In this document: positions 52,215 to 63,885 of the stretch, one piece after another
How positions within the stretch are numbered: the first letter of the stretch is position 1
Layout of the letters: every line of letters begins with the position of its first letter
Assembly: GCA_023548195.1 (NCBI GenBank)
Contig: JAJHZJ010000061.1
Coordinates: 6,340,373 to 6,404,372 of the forward strand
Direction of reading: 5' to 3'
DNA: 64,000 bases
From: Bettongia penicillata ogilbyi
Lineage: Eukaryota > Chordata > Mammalia > Diprotodontia > Potoroidae
Program-made: the position numbers and the translations under genes
Notes under the pieces: generated by a model
What the model saw: the letters and a program-made list of their open reading frames with translations, nothing else
Told to the model about the DNA's origin: nothing
The model's database searches: none

Positions 52215-52361
52215 ACCTTAAAGCTGGTACATTAGATAGAATTCTTCTGGACATGAAGTGAGGAAGATCTGAGTTTAAATCCCACTTCATAAACTTATTA
52301 GCTGTATGACTCTATGCACTTATTCTCTTTTATCCTATTTTATCATTTGTAACATGTGGAT
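52215..52361 (+). mobile_element. MIR-type SINE, 5' half (split)
   Basis: CATGAAGTGAGGAAGATCTG, AGTTTAAATCCCACTTCATA, TTATCATTTGTAACATGTGG. It continues at 52637. Confidence 0.8.
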
Positions 52362-52636
52362 GGGGCACCTGGGTGGCTCAGTGGATCGAGCACTGGGACT
52401 CAAGTCAGGAAGACCTGAGTTCAAATCCAGCCTCAGACCCTGATACTAGCTGTGTAACCCTGGGCAAGTCACGTAACTTTTGTTTGTTTTAATCTACTGG
52501 AGAGGAAACCATAAACCACCCCAGTATTTTCTTTGTTCAAAAAATCCCACAGATAGTGTGATATGGTTCATGGAGGTCATGAGAAGTCAAACACAACTAA
52601 ACAACTGAACAAGAACAACAACAAAATACTGTGGAT
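52355..52636 (+). mobile_element. Mar-1-type SINE inserted into a MIR-type SINE, 7-bp target-site duplication
   Basis: The SINE itself is 52362-52629 (GGGGCACCTGGGTGGCTCAG; GAGTTCAAATCCAGCCTCAG; ACAACTGAACAAGAACAACA). TGTGGAT at 52355-52361 and 52630-52636 is the duplication. The older SINE resumes exactly after it. Confidence 0.88.
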
Positions 52637-52725
52637 AATAATAGCACCTACCTCTCAGGGTTGTGTGGAGGATCAAGAGATAATAACCTTGATAATGTGC
52701 TCGGCAAATCTTAATCACTATAAAA
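52637..52725 (+). mobile_element. MIR-type SINE, 3' half (split)
   Basis: AATAATAGCACCTACCTCTC, AGGGTTGTGTGGAGGATCAA. Confidence 0.8.
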
Positions 52726-53436
52726 ATATTATAAACTATTATCATTTAGTCTGAATTCTTCCTGCTACTACCGCTAAGAGACTGACGTTTTGGTCGGTTC
52801 CTTGGCTTGGTTCACACCCATAAGCCATATGAAAGCAAAATACGTGTGGGAGGTCTTAATACAGTAAGTGATACTCATGGTACATAATCCATCAAAACAA
52901 AGGAAAATGAAAGTGGTTTCTTTAACTTTGCTACTTAATACCTAATGTAAATAAAACACAAAATTACTCTGAGGCTGCTACAAAGAAGTTACAGAGTTTT
53001 GTGAAATGTAAGAATTGACTGATTGGCAAAAAGATAAGAGTAATCTTTCATTTAACTAGCATTTGGGTGGAATGAATTATGCCAGTGAAACAAAAGTTTT
53101 CCAAGTAACTGAACTTTCAGTCCTCAATGCTTTAAAAAACTGTAACCCATTTTCAGCAGAAATCTTTTCTAATACTTAGTCTTATGCACATCCTAACCTC
53201 CTTCAACTAAACTTAATTTAATCTTTTCTTGAGGACTGTAGGGTCATTATAATGAGTACTAATTATGCAAAGGTAGCATGGTGTAGTACGAAAAACAATA
53301 CGCTGTAAATCTGTAAATCTGAAGAGCTGGGAGTTTCTTCCTAGTTGTGTGATCTGGCGAGATGGTCTTCATTTTGGGGTCTTCTTGAGTTTAGGTGTCT
53401 ATGTTCTTGATGAATTTATTTTGAATGATTAAAAGC

Positions 53437-53460
53437 TTTTTTTTTTTTTTTTTTTTTTTT
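53437..53460. repeat. Poly(T) run, 24 bp
   Basis: An uninterrupted T tract; no element with a matching tail identified next to it. Confidence 0.95.
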
Positions 53461-53559
53461 ACTGGTTTCAGGCCATATAGATAGCTAGGGGTGCTAGATA
53501 AATGATCTCAGGAAGAAAGAATTATTAGTAATACTCAGCAAACCACATTTTCCAGATTT

Positions 53560-54092
53560 CTTTTTCCCTCTGCCCCTGCCACCTATCACTTCCCTGGTGC
53601 AGACCCTCACCACTTCACACGGGAATTACTGAAATAGCCTGCTGGCTGGTCTCCTGGCCTCAGGTCTCTTCCAGTTCCAGTCCATCCTGCTATCAAATTG
53701 TTCTTCCTGAAGTTCAAATCTGACCATGTCACTCCTCTAAACTCCAGTAGCTCCCTATTACCTCCAGGATCAAATACAAATACTTGTTGAGCTTTTAAAG
53801 CACTTTATAACCTGGTCCCTTCCTGCCTTTCCAGGCTTCTTGTAACTTACACATCTTCATCTATTCTGAGGTCTAGTGGCATTGTCCTCTTTGCTGTTTC
53901 TCCCACTAAATGCTCTGTCTTCTGATCCGGGGTCCTTTCTCTGACTGTTCCCCATCCCTAGAAAGGTTTCTTCACTCTTCTTCTCTGCCTCCTGGCTTTT
54001 CTAAGTCTCCACTAAGAGCTGACCTCCTACAAGAAGCCTTTCTTAGTCCTCCTTCTTCCTTCTTCCTTTCCCTCTCAGGCTATCTCCAATTT
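53560..54092 (+). mobile_element. L2 3' region, 5' part of a split copy
   Basis: GTCTCCTGGCCTCAGGTCTC, AACTCCAGTAGCTCCCTATT, ATAACCTGGTCCCTTCCTGC, ACAAGAAGCCTTTCTTAGTC. Interrupted at 54092. Confidence 0.88.
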
Positions 54093-54313
54093 GCCCAAGG
54101 TCACACTAACCCCAACTGCCTCATCCTGGATCATCTCCAGTCATCTTGATGCATATCTGGTCACTGGATTCAGATGGCTCTGGAGAAGTGAAGTTGGTGA
54201 CCTTCACAGTCCTCCCTCACTAAAAACAAAGTCAAGTGCCTAGTCATGTCATTATTTCTCTGATGGTATGGTCTTCTTCAGCAACGAAGGATGAACACAC
54301 ACACCTCCAATTT
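54084..54313 (+). mobile_element. 5'-truncated SINE of a second family, with 9-bp target-site duplication
   Basis: CTCCAATTT occurs at 54084-54092 and 54305-54313. Between them is a 5'-truncated SINE: GCCCAAGGTCACACTAACCC, CATCTCCAGTCATCTTGATG, ACTGGATTCAGATGGCTCTG, TGGTCTTCTTCAGCAACGAA and an (AC)n end. Its tail differs from the RTE-like tail of the other SINEs. It may be a WSINE-like family (uncertain). Confidence 0.85.
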
Positions 54314-54465
54314 ATCCTCACTATATCTTATGTTTGTATGATATCTTCCCCATTAGGCTGAGATCTTTTTGAGAGCAGGGACTATTTTTTTTAAACTGTT
54401 CTTTGTGTTAATCAGCACTTAGCACAGGGCCTGGAACATAGTAGGTGCCTGTTGATTCACTGAGT
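54314..54465 (+). mobile_element. L2 3' end, continuation
   Basis: CTCACTATATCTTATGTTTG, GCACAGGGCCTGGAACATAG. Confidence 0.88.
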
Positions 54466-54569
54466 AACCTTTCCACGAACAGTACTCCACAGTAACTTGG
54501 GCAGCATTATTGCTCTTGAGTGGGTCCACAGATGAAACTTTCACATTATTTCTCCTATATTGATTACCC

Positions 54570-54720
54570 GAGAGGCAATGTAGAGTAATAGAAAGAGGGC
54601 TGGATTTGGAACCAGGAAGCCTCAAGCCTTCTGTCCCATCTGACAAATGCTGTCTCCATGCTGATGGTAAATTATTTAACTTCTCAGTGCTCTAACACTG
54701 TAAGTCACATAGAAGATGAT
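54570..54720 (+). mobile_element. MIR3
   Basis: GAGTAATAGAAAGAGGGCTG, GATTTGGAACCAGGAAGCCT, TTATTTAACTTCTCAGTGCT. Confidence 0.75.
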
Positions 54721-55261
54721 GACCTTCACTGGCAACTCCTTACTGGCACTCCCTGTATCAGTGAGATCACAGAGCCAGGCCTCATGTTTAATTAACCAAG
54801 GTGAGACTAACAGTATCAGAGCCTTGCACGATTGATCCAAGGGGAGGAGGGAGATACAGACAAGAGAGTAGGAGATGACATCATTTCTACAAGTATAATA
54901 TTGCTAATAGACTAATGTGATTCAGTTCCAGTTTCCTACACAGTGCTACAGGGCCAGATAAATTTAGCAATGAGAATTTCCATGACAGAATCTGGGACAT
55001 TTTTAGCTCAACTGAAATAAGTAGACAGCAATATAAGTAATGGAACATGTTAAAATGGATTCTTTCATACTTTATAAAACTATTACCCACAGAATAAGAA
55101 AAAACAAACATGTGAAATATTATAAACTTTTTGAGAACCATGCTGGGCTGAGAAAGTCCTACTTGGCCTAAAAAATTTGGTTTTCTCATGCAGGAGTTGG
55201 AAATGTATGACTCTCCAAAGTAAAGATATGGCCCATCAAACAAGTCAATAGGCTAATAATG

Positions 55262-55464
55262 CAGGGACGGGGAACTTGTGGCCTTATGGTCACATGTGGA
55301 CTTCTAGGTCCTTGGATGTGGTCTTTTGACTGAGTCCAAGTTTCACAGAACAAATCCTTTTCTTAATGGAATTTGTTCAATGAAGTTGGAATTCAGTCAA
55401 AGGGCAGCATTTGAGGATCTAAAGCATGACAAGTGGCTTTAAGACTGCAGGTTTCCCAGCCCTG
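55262..55464. mobile_element. Foldback (palindromic) DNA element, about 203 bp
   Basis: The two halves are near reverse complements end to end. CAGGGACGGGGAACTTGTGG on the left pairs with the GGTTTCCCAGCCCTG end. GACTGAGTCCAAGTTTCACA pairs with the TGGAATTCAGTCAAAGG side, and ACAAATCC with GGAATTTGT at the centre. This is the form of a long-inverted-repeat MITE. It lies at the 3' end of a minus-strand L2. Confidence 0.82.
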
Positions 55465-56584
55465 GGTTATTATGTGCTAAGCACTGTGCTAGATAACTGG
55501 ATGGAAAGAAGGAGATGAAGGGTCATGTGTGAAGAACTGAAAGAGGATCACAACAGAGTGCAGCAAAGGGAGTAACATACAATGAGAATGGAAAGCTGGG
55601 TTCAAGCCAGGTTATGAAGGGTGTGAGAGTTAAACACAGGCATTTATAATTTATCCTAGAGAAAATAGGGGGCCACTAACATTGATTAGGGCAGCTGGGT
55701 GGACACAGTGGATAAAGCAGTGGGCCTGGAGTCAGAAAGACCCAAGTTCAAATCTGGCCTCATTTACTATGTGACCCTGAGCAAATCACTTCAACCTGTC
55801 TGTCTCAGTTTTCTCATCTGTAAAGTGACCTGGAGTATCTTTACTAAGAAAACCCCAAATGGGTTCATGGAGAGTCAGAAACAACTGAACAACCACAACA
55901 GAGTTGATTCAGTTTGGGAGTCACGTGGTCAGATCTGCACTTGTAGCTGTGTGTTGGATGCACTGGAGTGGGAAGGAACTTTTGGCAGGGAGAGTAACTA
56001 GGTACCTCTCGCAATAATCTGATAAAAGGCTGAACTAAGGAGGTAGCTGTGTAAGTAGAAAAATGAGGTTGGATAAGAGACAGAAATGGAAACATTTGGC
56101 ACTTGATCAAATCTTGGTCAGATTAAGTCCTAAGGGAGAGTAAAAAATCATGGGTAATGGCAGTGCCTACAAATCAGGGAGACTTGTGGTGGATGGTGGT
56201 GACTTTGGCAGCAAGAGAGGGGTATGGAAGAGGACTGGATTTAGTGCAAAAATATAAAGAGCTCAGTTTTGGATAGGTTGAGTTTGAGATGTCTCTGGGA
56301 GATTTTGCAAACTGGTTAGTTTGAGATGTCTGATAGTTAATTACTGATATGTAACAAGCTCAGGGGACAGTCTGGGGCCAGATTTACTGATCTTAAGTCA
56401 TGGGAAGAGAGGTGATAATTAAACCTATGGGACCTGATAAAGTTACTAAAAAAGAGAGTAGAGAAGAAGGTCCAAGAGAGAACCCTGGGCAACATGCACT
56501 GCTAGGAGGTGTGATGCAGATGATAAGCCAGCAAAGAAGATATAGGAGAGATGAAGGCAGGAAAGATAATGTAATGCTAACTTT
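55465..56584 (-). mobile_element. L2 long remnant (3' UTR into ORF2), split by a SINE
   Basis: Plus-strand landmarks: TTATGTGCTAAGCACTGTGC, CACGTGGTCAGATCTGCACT, AGCTCAGTTTTGGATAGGTT, AGTTTGAGATGTCTCTGGGA, AGAGAACCCTGGGCAACATG. On minus these cover the 3' end and then the RT region. No frame is intact. Confidence 0.8.
55686..55905 (+). mobile_element. Mar-1-type SINE inside L2
   Basis: GGGCAGCTGGGTGGACACAG, GTGGGCCTGGAGTCAGAAAG, AACCCCAAATGGGTTCATGG. TTGATT on both sides is a possible short target-site duplication. Confidence 0.88.
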
Positions 56585-56932
56585 TTTTAAAAAAATATAT
56601 TTATTTTTAGTTTTCAACATTCACTTCCATAACCTTTTGAGTTTTAAATTTTCTCCACCTCCCTCCTTCCTCCTCCCCAAGATTGTGTGTATGATCTGAT
56701 ACAGGCTCTACATATATATTCTTATTAAACATATTTTCACATTAGTCAGGTTGTATAGAAGAATTAGAACAAGTGGGAGGAACCATGAGAAAGGAAAAAC
56801 AAACCAAAACAAAAGAGAGCAAAGAGTTTGCTTTGATCTGTATTCAAACTCCATAGTTCTTTCTCTGGATGTGGATGGCACTTACCATCTTTTGGAGATG
56901 TCTTAGGTCCTTGCATAAGCAATGCTAACTTT
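56573..56932 (-). mobile_element. 5'-truncated L1 3' end with 12-bp target-site duplication
   Basis: AATGCTAACTTT occurs at 56573-56584 and 56921-56932. The 336-bp insert starts with a T/A-rich run (poly(A) on minus) and is marsupial-type L1 3' UTR: TTTCAACATTCACTTCCATA, ATATTCTTATTAAACATATT, AGTTCTTTCTCTGGATGTGG. No coding part is left. Confidence 0.9.
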
Positions 56933-57042
56933 CAGCCTAAAAGGCTGGTGATATCCTTCTTTCCTCTCTTTAAGAAAACTGAAAACCACACATGCACACA
57001 CACATGAATGTATATAGAATGACCAGAAGGTACATTTACTCA

Positions 57043-57165
<123 letters not shown>

Positions 57166-57222
57166 CTAAAAAGGACAAATGATTTCATTTTAAGCAATCT
57201 ACTTATGCAGTATCCTTACTTA

Positions 57223-57318
<96 letters not shown>

Positions 57319-57691
57319 TCATCTTTCAGCTGACAAGGGAATACTAAATATTAACTTGCTCACAATGCAAATCATAACTCTGTATGTAGCCTTTAGCAAT
57401 ATAATTAGAAAGAACACCAAACTGTTAACATGACTTAGTAGTTATTATTGGGAAAACACCAAAGGCTAATTTCTATTATCATATTATGTAACATGAATTG
57501 AGTAGTGAATACACTGCAAAATTGAAATGTCATCTACCAAAATTTACAACAGATATTTTATTTCAATTCAGAAAATGTGAATAATTCAGCACAAAGAAAT
57601 ATTATTGGTTTTAAAATTAGATTTGGGATTTACTGATAATTTAACAGCTAGAACTTTTAATGTCAACCAGACTCGGAAATGACAAACTTTA

Positions 57692-58050
<359 letters not shown>

Positions 58051-58179
58051 TCAACCTTGGGATATTTTTACTATATATAAAATCATTCATGGGAGGTCCT
58101 TAGGTTCAGAAGAAATTCCTCTTTCCCCTCTCCTTACATTCTCCCACAAAGAGGAAATAGAGAAGGAATAGATGGCTAG

Positions 58180-58320
58180 ACAAAACATTTATTAAGTGTT
58201 TACCATGTGTCAGTCACCATGATAAATGCTGGGTATATAACTACAAGCAAGTTACTTTCTGCCCTCAATGAACTTATATTCTAATGCGGAAAGACAAAGC
58301 ATAAAAGGGAGTTTGAAAAG
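58180..58320 (-). mobile_element. L2 3' end
   Basis: AACATTTATTAAGTGTTTAC, CCCTCAATGAACTTATATTC. Confidence 0.85.
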
Positions 58321-59184
58321 AGAGCTTGTGGAAGAGGTACATGGGATGACACTTGGAGTGCATAAGTGAATAAAGCAAGGCAGAGGAACTAGGGTGGGGA
58401 GAGGAAAGGTTGGGGAAAAGGAAAGGAAAAAGAAGAGAAGGAAAGTTCTGTAAGTAAGAGGAAAAGTCAACAAAATAGGTTTTACCTGCTGAGAAGTGAC
58501 GTAGGAAAGAGTAGAATTAAAGCACTCTCTTACGAGTCCTATCACACTTATTTCTCTCCTTTTTTGCTCTTTTCCCAGACTATCAGGGATTCTAACTTGA
58601 GATTTCCCAGTTTGTTAGAGATAAAGAAAATATGGAGAAGAGCCATATGAGGGCAACTAAATGATTAAGAGTAGGATAAAATAAGATCCATGAAGGAAAA
58701 AATGAAAGAAATGGTTTTTTTGTAGAAATTTCTTAAATTAAACGCACTTTACATTCTGAATAGAATGTCTGCATAAATAAACAGGTGATATTTTAATGTG
58801 ACATAGGGAATAATTTTGCTTAGTCAATTTGATAGATAATAGAATGAGTTAGCTAGAAAAGGAGATTATGACACTGTCTTCCATGGAGAAATAAATGTAT
58901 TAGTAGTCTGAGTCCCTCATTTAGTACATGATAGCTTAAATTACAAGTCCTGCCTGGAGGAAAGGAAATGGACCCAAATGACTCAGGAGTCCCCTCTCAT
59001 TCTGTGATCTACTTAGAAGGTTACTGAGCTGGAAAATGTTGCTTTAAATCATTGGGGGGAAAAACTATATGGGGTGGAAGGTAGCATTAAAGAATGGAAG
59101 TTTATGATATATTTTGGAGTAAGGAAAAAGGGAACGGTGTCTGGAAGGGCAGACAGGGACAAAAAGGGAGAAAGGAGGCAGAAT

Positions 59185-59335
59185 ATAATGCAAGAAAAGT
59201 TATCAACAGAGCCAGGAGACCTGGGTACAAGTCTTGTTCCCATCCCTGATTAGCTCTGTGATCAAAGTTATTAAACCTCTCGGAGTCTTGAATGCCCTAT
59301 TTCTAGAAGACTGACTCTATGATCTGTCATGAAAG
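59185..59335 (+). mobile_element. MIR3
   Basis: GAGACCTGGGTACAAGTCTT, TTAAACCTCTCGGAGTCTTG, GACTCTATGATCTGTCATG. Confidence 0.7.
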
Positions 59336-59525
59336 GAAATTAATTGGAGTCTAGGAATAGAAGATTTAAATGCAGTCCCTAAAAGGGCACTTTGAAAGAT
59401 GCCATAAAGTCCTTTTACCAACAATAAAAACTAACTGGGTACAGTCAGACACTTTGAATTCTTGGTGGGAAACTCCTTTCATTGATACAGAACAGCAACT
59501 CACTTGAAACTGCCAATAGCCAAGA

Positions 59526-59705
59526 GCCAATAAATATTTATTAAGCACCTACTATGTTCCAGACACTATGCTAAATGCTGGAGATACAAATACGAAAAAA
59601 GGAAGCCAGTCCCTGCCAGTTTTATAGCCATACTGAAAGGTTAAGTGACTTTTCCAGAGTCATAAAGCTAGTGTGTGTCAGAAGGACAACTTGACCTTGA
59701 CTCCA
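59526..59705 (-). mobile_element. L2 3' end followed by MIR fragment
   Basis: AATATTTATTAAGCACCTAC (L2, to about 59622), then AAAGGTTAAGTGACTTTTCC and GACCTTGACTCCAAG (MIR-like). Confidence 0.75.
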
Positions 59706-61092
59706 AGAAAGACCCTCTCTCAGTGGACAGCTGAACACCAACACTGCCTTTGGATGACTCTCAAATTCAGTTATTCAGAAACAGTGCAATATCCTGGGAC
59801 TTGTCTTAGAGCATCACTGCAGGAATACTGTTTTAAAATGTGCCAGGCTGAGTCTCACATAAACTGGCACTTATATACAATTTCTATAGTACTTAGAGGT
59901 ACTTATATGGTGCTTTCAAGTTTGGAAAGTGAAATAGATGATCCACTGATTCCATTATATTTATGCTTTCCAGTACAAAGTTTTAGGCAAATACCTTTCA
60001 AATAAAGGGTTTGGTTTGATAATGGCTTTGAGGTCTAACTGCCAGTAATATTTTACAACAGTAAATTGGCATATGAAATATTAAGATCATACTCATCTTG
60101 GGAAACTGTAGCTTAAATGTACACCCCTCACATTTACCTAATTCCAGCTGCTCCTGTATTTCCCTAAGTTTCTTCTAGTAAAAAAAGTCCACATTGCTAG
60201 CTAGATGAAGCCCTAGAGACCCATGCTTTTCTGGCTTTCTCTCAACCACAAATATCCATTTTCTTTTTTTACTGTTAAATACTAACTGTGAAATGCTACT
60301 AAAATCCCATTCCAGAGCTCTGATTCTAAGTTGGAGCTCAGCAGGGACTCTGATCTCTTAAAACAATCAGGGATACAACTAAAAGGGAAACATCACTGTC
60401 AATTCAGGGAGAGGCAATTACTTTATTTTCTATTTTAAATGAATCTATGAAATATTCATAAAGTTTTACCAATTAATTTTTTACAAATGAGGCTAGAAGA
60501 AACTTCTAATTCCATTAGGCCAACCCCCAGACTCAGTTCTATAATAATCTGAACTTCTGGAAAGCCTTATTAATTCAAAATAATTGTGGGGAATGACTAT
60601 GTTGAGTGAATAAGATATCTGAATTATATTCTAATGAAAATAATTTTATTTCTAGTAGCATAATAATTTGAGTTAACAAAATAATATCTAGTAATGGCCT
60701 GCTTTAGTGAATGGATAAAAATTACTTTAATTAGCATAACATATTTTTAAAACAATATTCTCTAGTGATGCTATATACTTGCTTGTTATGGAATGCTGGC
60801 ATACCAAAATCTTTGAAGATTTTAAGATGAGAGTCACCAAAAAGACATTAGAGAGGAGCACGGTTGGTGTGAGTACACTACCCCTTCATTAATAAAAAAT
60901 AATATATGGGAAGTAGAATAAAGATACCATTAGAGGCATGTCTGACCAGAGAAGAAGGTTAACTACTTTTTGAAAAAAGCAAGGAATCACCAATAGATAG
61001 CTTGCGTGTTCCACTGGGATTCTTGTAATGTTAGGAAAGCCAGAGGACCAGCTGTGGAAGATATGTAGGAATATATGGGCATGGCTCAACCA

Positions 61093-61325
61093 GTCAATAA
61101 ACATTTATTAAGCACCAATTATGTGTCAGGCACAACACTAAGCATTGGAACACTAAAAAAGACAAAACACAAGGAGTTTGCAGTCCAATGGAGGGGACAA
61201 TAAACAAATTATGTTCAAACAAGGTAAGATAGATAGAAAATAATTAAGAGAGGGAAGACACTGGAATTAGGAGGAGTTAGGAAAGAATTTCTGTTGAAGG
61301 TGCAGAATTATACCCTAGGAGTAGA
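61093..61325 (-). mobile_element. L2 3' region
   Basis: GTCAATAAACATTTATTAAG, TTATGTGTCAGGCACAACAC, AGGAGTTTGCAGTCCAATGG, AGACACTGGAATTAGGAGGA. Confidence 0.88.
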
Positions 61326-62094
61326 CATGGATGCCTTGCTATCTACAGCATCACTAACAGAAGCATCAATGAGATCACAGATTCCTCCAGGAATCAAAGT
61401 AATTTCTACAGCCATGGCTGGCATATAAATACTAATGATACCTACCTACAGTGTTTCCTTTTAAGTATTTAAAAATTTGCCTTCAATCTTATTTACATTA
61501 TCAGTAAAATGTAGTCTAGGGAAAACAATGATAAGTTGGACCCTTTACTTTCCACTCTTCCTATGTAGGTAATCCCCACTATTAAATACTACATTCCTAG
61601 GGATTATATGTAAAGGCAGAGCATCATAAAACAAAACTCTGAATGTGGATCGGGTGTTAGATCCTTTTGTTCTGGCATTTTCCATGTTATCCCTGGAACT
61701 ATCAAGTGAGAAATGAGGTATTAGTGTTTACTGTAGTGTTGATTAAGCAGTATTGGAATGTGAGGGGGTGAAAAGTGGGGCACGCTTCCTATTCTTTCTT
61801 ATCTTCTCTTTTGAATACTTTCTCTGAAATGTTACAGCTACTTATCCAAGACTTAAGGAAGACTTCATTCCATGGCTCTCAACCTGGCTATGCAACTTTT
61901 AAATCAAGTTAACATGCCTCTGACAGGTGAGTGAACACATCTCTGAAACTGGCTTGCATGGACTACAAGTCACATTACAAATACTTGCTGTCTCATCATA
62001 ACTGGGCTGTCTGCACTACAGACATTTGCTGGATCCTTGATTCTCTGTCAGAAATCTCATTGCTCTTCCAACGTCCAATGTCTCCTCAGAGAGT

Positions 62095-62305
62095 TATAAT
62101 GGTACAATGGAAAGAGTGATATACAGGGGATCAAGATCCTGGGTTCAAATACTGGCAGTGACACTTACTCCGTGTAAGGCCTTGGAAAAGTTACCTAATT
62201 TTTTTCTGTTTCAGTTTTCTGGTCTCAGTTTCCTTGTTTGTTAAATGAGAGACTGGATCAGATGAACTCTGAAGGGTCCTTGCCAATTCTAAATTTACAA
62301 TTTAT
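62095..62305 (+). mobile_element. MIR3, near full length
   Basis: GGTACAATGGAAAGAGTGAT, TCCTGGGTTCAAATACTGGC, AACTCTGAAGGGTCCTTGCC. Confidence 0.85.
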
Positions 62306-62384
62306 GATTATTCTTTTATTGAGAAGCAGATGATTTCACCTACATTACCCAGGAGACTGAGGCCAATCCAAATGATGAGAACTC

Positions 62385-63885
62385 TTCTCTTTTTTAAAAG
62401 ATTATTATTTTTATCATTAATTTTTGAAAAAAAATATTGAATTCTAAATTTTCTCTCCCTCCCAATCTTCCCCTGCCAATTGAGAAGGTAGGAAAAGTGC
62501 TATTAATTATACATGTGAAATCATGCAAAACATATTTCTACATTAGTTACATTGCAAAAAAAACTAAGAGAAAATAACGCTTCAATCCATATTTAAACTT
62601 TTTCAGTTCTTTCTGGATATGGACAGCAATTTTTTCACTTTAAGTCCTTCAGAATTGTCTTAGATCATTGCATTGATCAATATAACTAAGTCATTCATAA
62701 TTGATCATCATTACAATATTGATTTTACTGTATACAGTGTTCTCCTGGTTTTGCTCACTTCACTTCGCATCAGTTTGTATGTCTTTCCAGGTTTTTCTGC
62801 AACTAATTTCTTATAACACAATAGTATTCCATCACAATCATATACCACATCTTGTTCTGCCATTCCCCAACTGATGAACATCCTCTCAATTTCCAGTTCT
62901 TTGTCACCACAAAAAGAGATACTACGAATACTTTTTGTAGATATAGGTCTTTTCCCTTTTTCTTTGATCTCTGTAGGATATAGACCTGGTAATGATATTG
63001 CTGGGTCAAAGGGTATGCACCATTTTATAGCCCGTTGGACATAGTCCCAAATTTTTTTCCAGAATGGTTGGATCAATTCATAACTCCATTAATAGTGCAT
63101 TAGTGTTCCAATTTTTCCATATCCCCTCCAATATTTGTCTTTTTCCATTTCTTTCATATTAGTCAATATGATAGATGTGGGATGGTACCTCAGAGTTGCT
63201 TTAAATTTGCATCTTTCTAATCAATAGCAGTTTAGAACATTTTTTCTATCTATCTGTCAACATGACCATGGATAGCTTTGATTTCTTCTTCTGAAAACTG
63301 TCTGTTCATAGCCTTTGACCATTTGTCAATTTGGGAATGACTCATATTCTTATAAATCCAACTCAATTCCCTATGTATTTGAGAAATGAGGCCTTTATAT
63401 GAGAAAGTTACTATAAAAATGTTTCTCCAGTTTCCTGTTTTCCTTCTAATATTGGCTTCAATGGTTTTGTTAGTATACTTTTTAATTCAGTGAAATAAAA
63501 ACAATTCATTTTACTTCTGGTAATCCTATCTCTTGTTTAGTCATAAATTCTTTCCTTATCTATAGTTGAGAGAGGTAAAATTTTCCATGTTCCCCTAATT
63601 TACTTATTATATGTCTACATTATGTGCACATTTTGACCTTATCTTGGTATGTGGTATGAGATGTTGGTCTATACCTAGTTTCTGCCAAATTGCTTTCCAC
63701 TTTTCTCAGTAATTTTGGTCAAATAGTGAATTTTTGTTCCAAAATCTTGGATCTTTGGGTTTATCAAATATTATCTTACCTATGGTCATTTACTACTAAG
63801 TGTTATGTATGTAATCTGTTCCATTGACCCACCATTCTATTTCTTAGTCAGTACCAGATTGTTTGGATAATTACCACTTTGTAAT
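62385..63885 (-). mobile_element. L1 3' half (ORF2 C-terminus and 3' UTR), 5'-truncated, old
   Basis: On minus, the 3' UTR covers about 62690-62385. Upstream of it, the end of ORF2 is seen in two frames: IKWCIPFDPAISLPGLYPTE (PFDPAI and G-YP-E are L1 C-terminal hallmarks) and FVVTKNWKLRGC...GEWQNKMWYMIVMEYYCVIRN. The switch between frames shows at least one frameshift. Farther upstream to 63885 is degraded ORF2 with the TGGGTTTATCAAATATTATC and CAGTACCAGATTGTTTGGAT landmarks on plus. RT catalytic motifs are not reached. No target-site duplication was found. Confidence 0.85.

Noticed and set aside
62711..63076. Novel 121-codon minus-strand protein
   Set aside because: PFDPAI-type and TLYTVKSI-type sequence identify it as the L1 ORF2 C-terminus, frameshifted.
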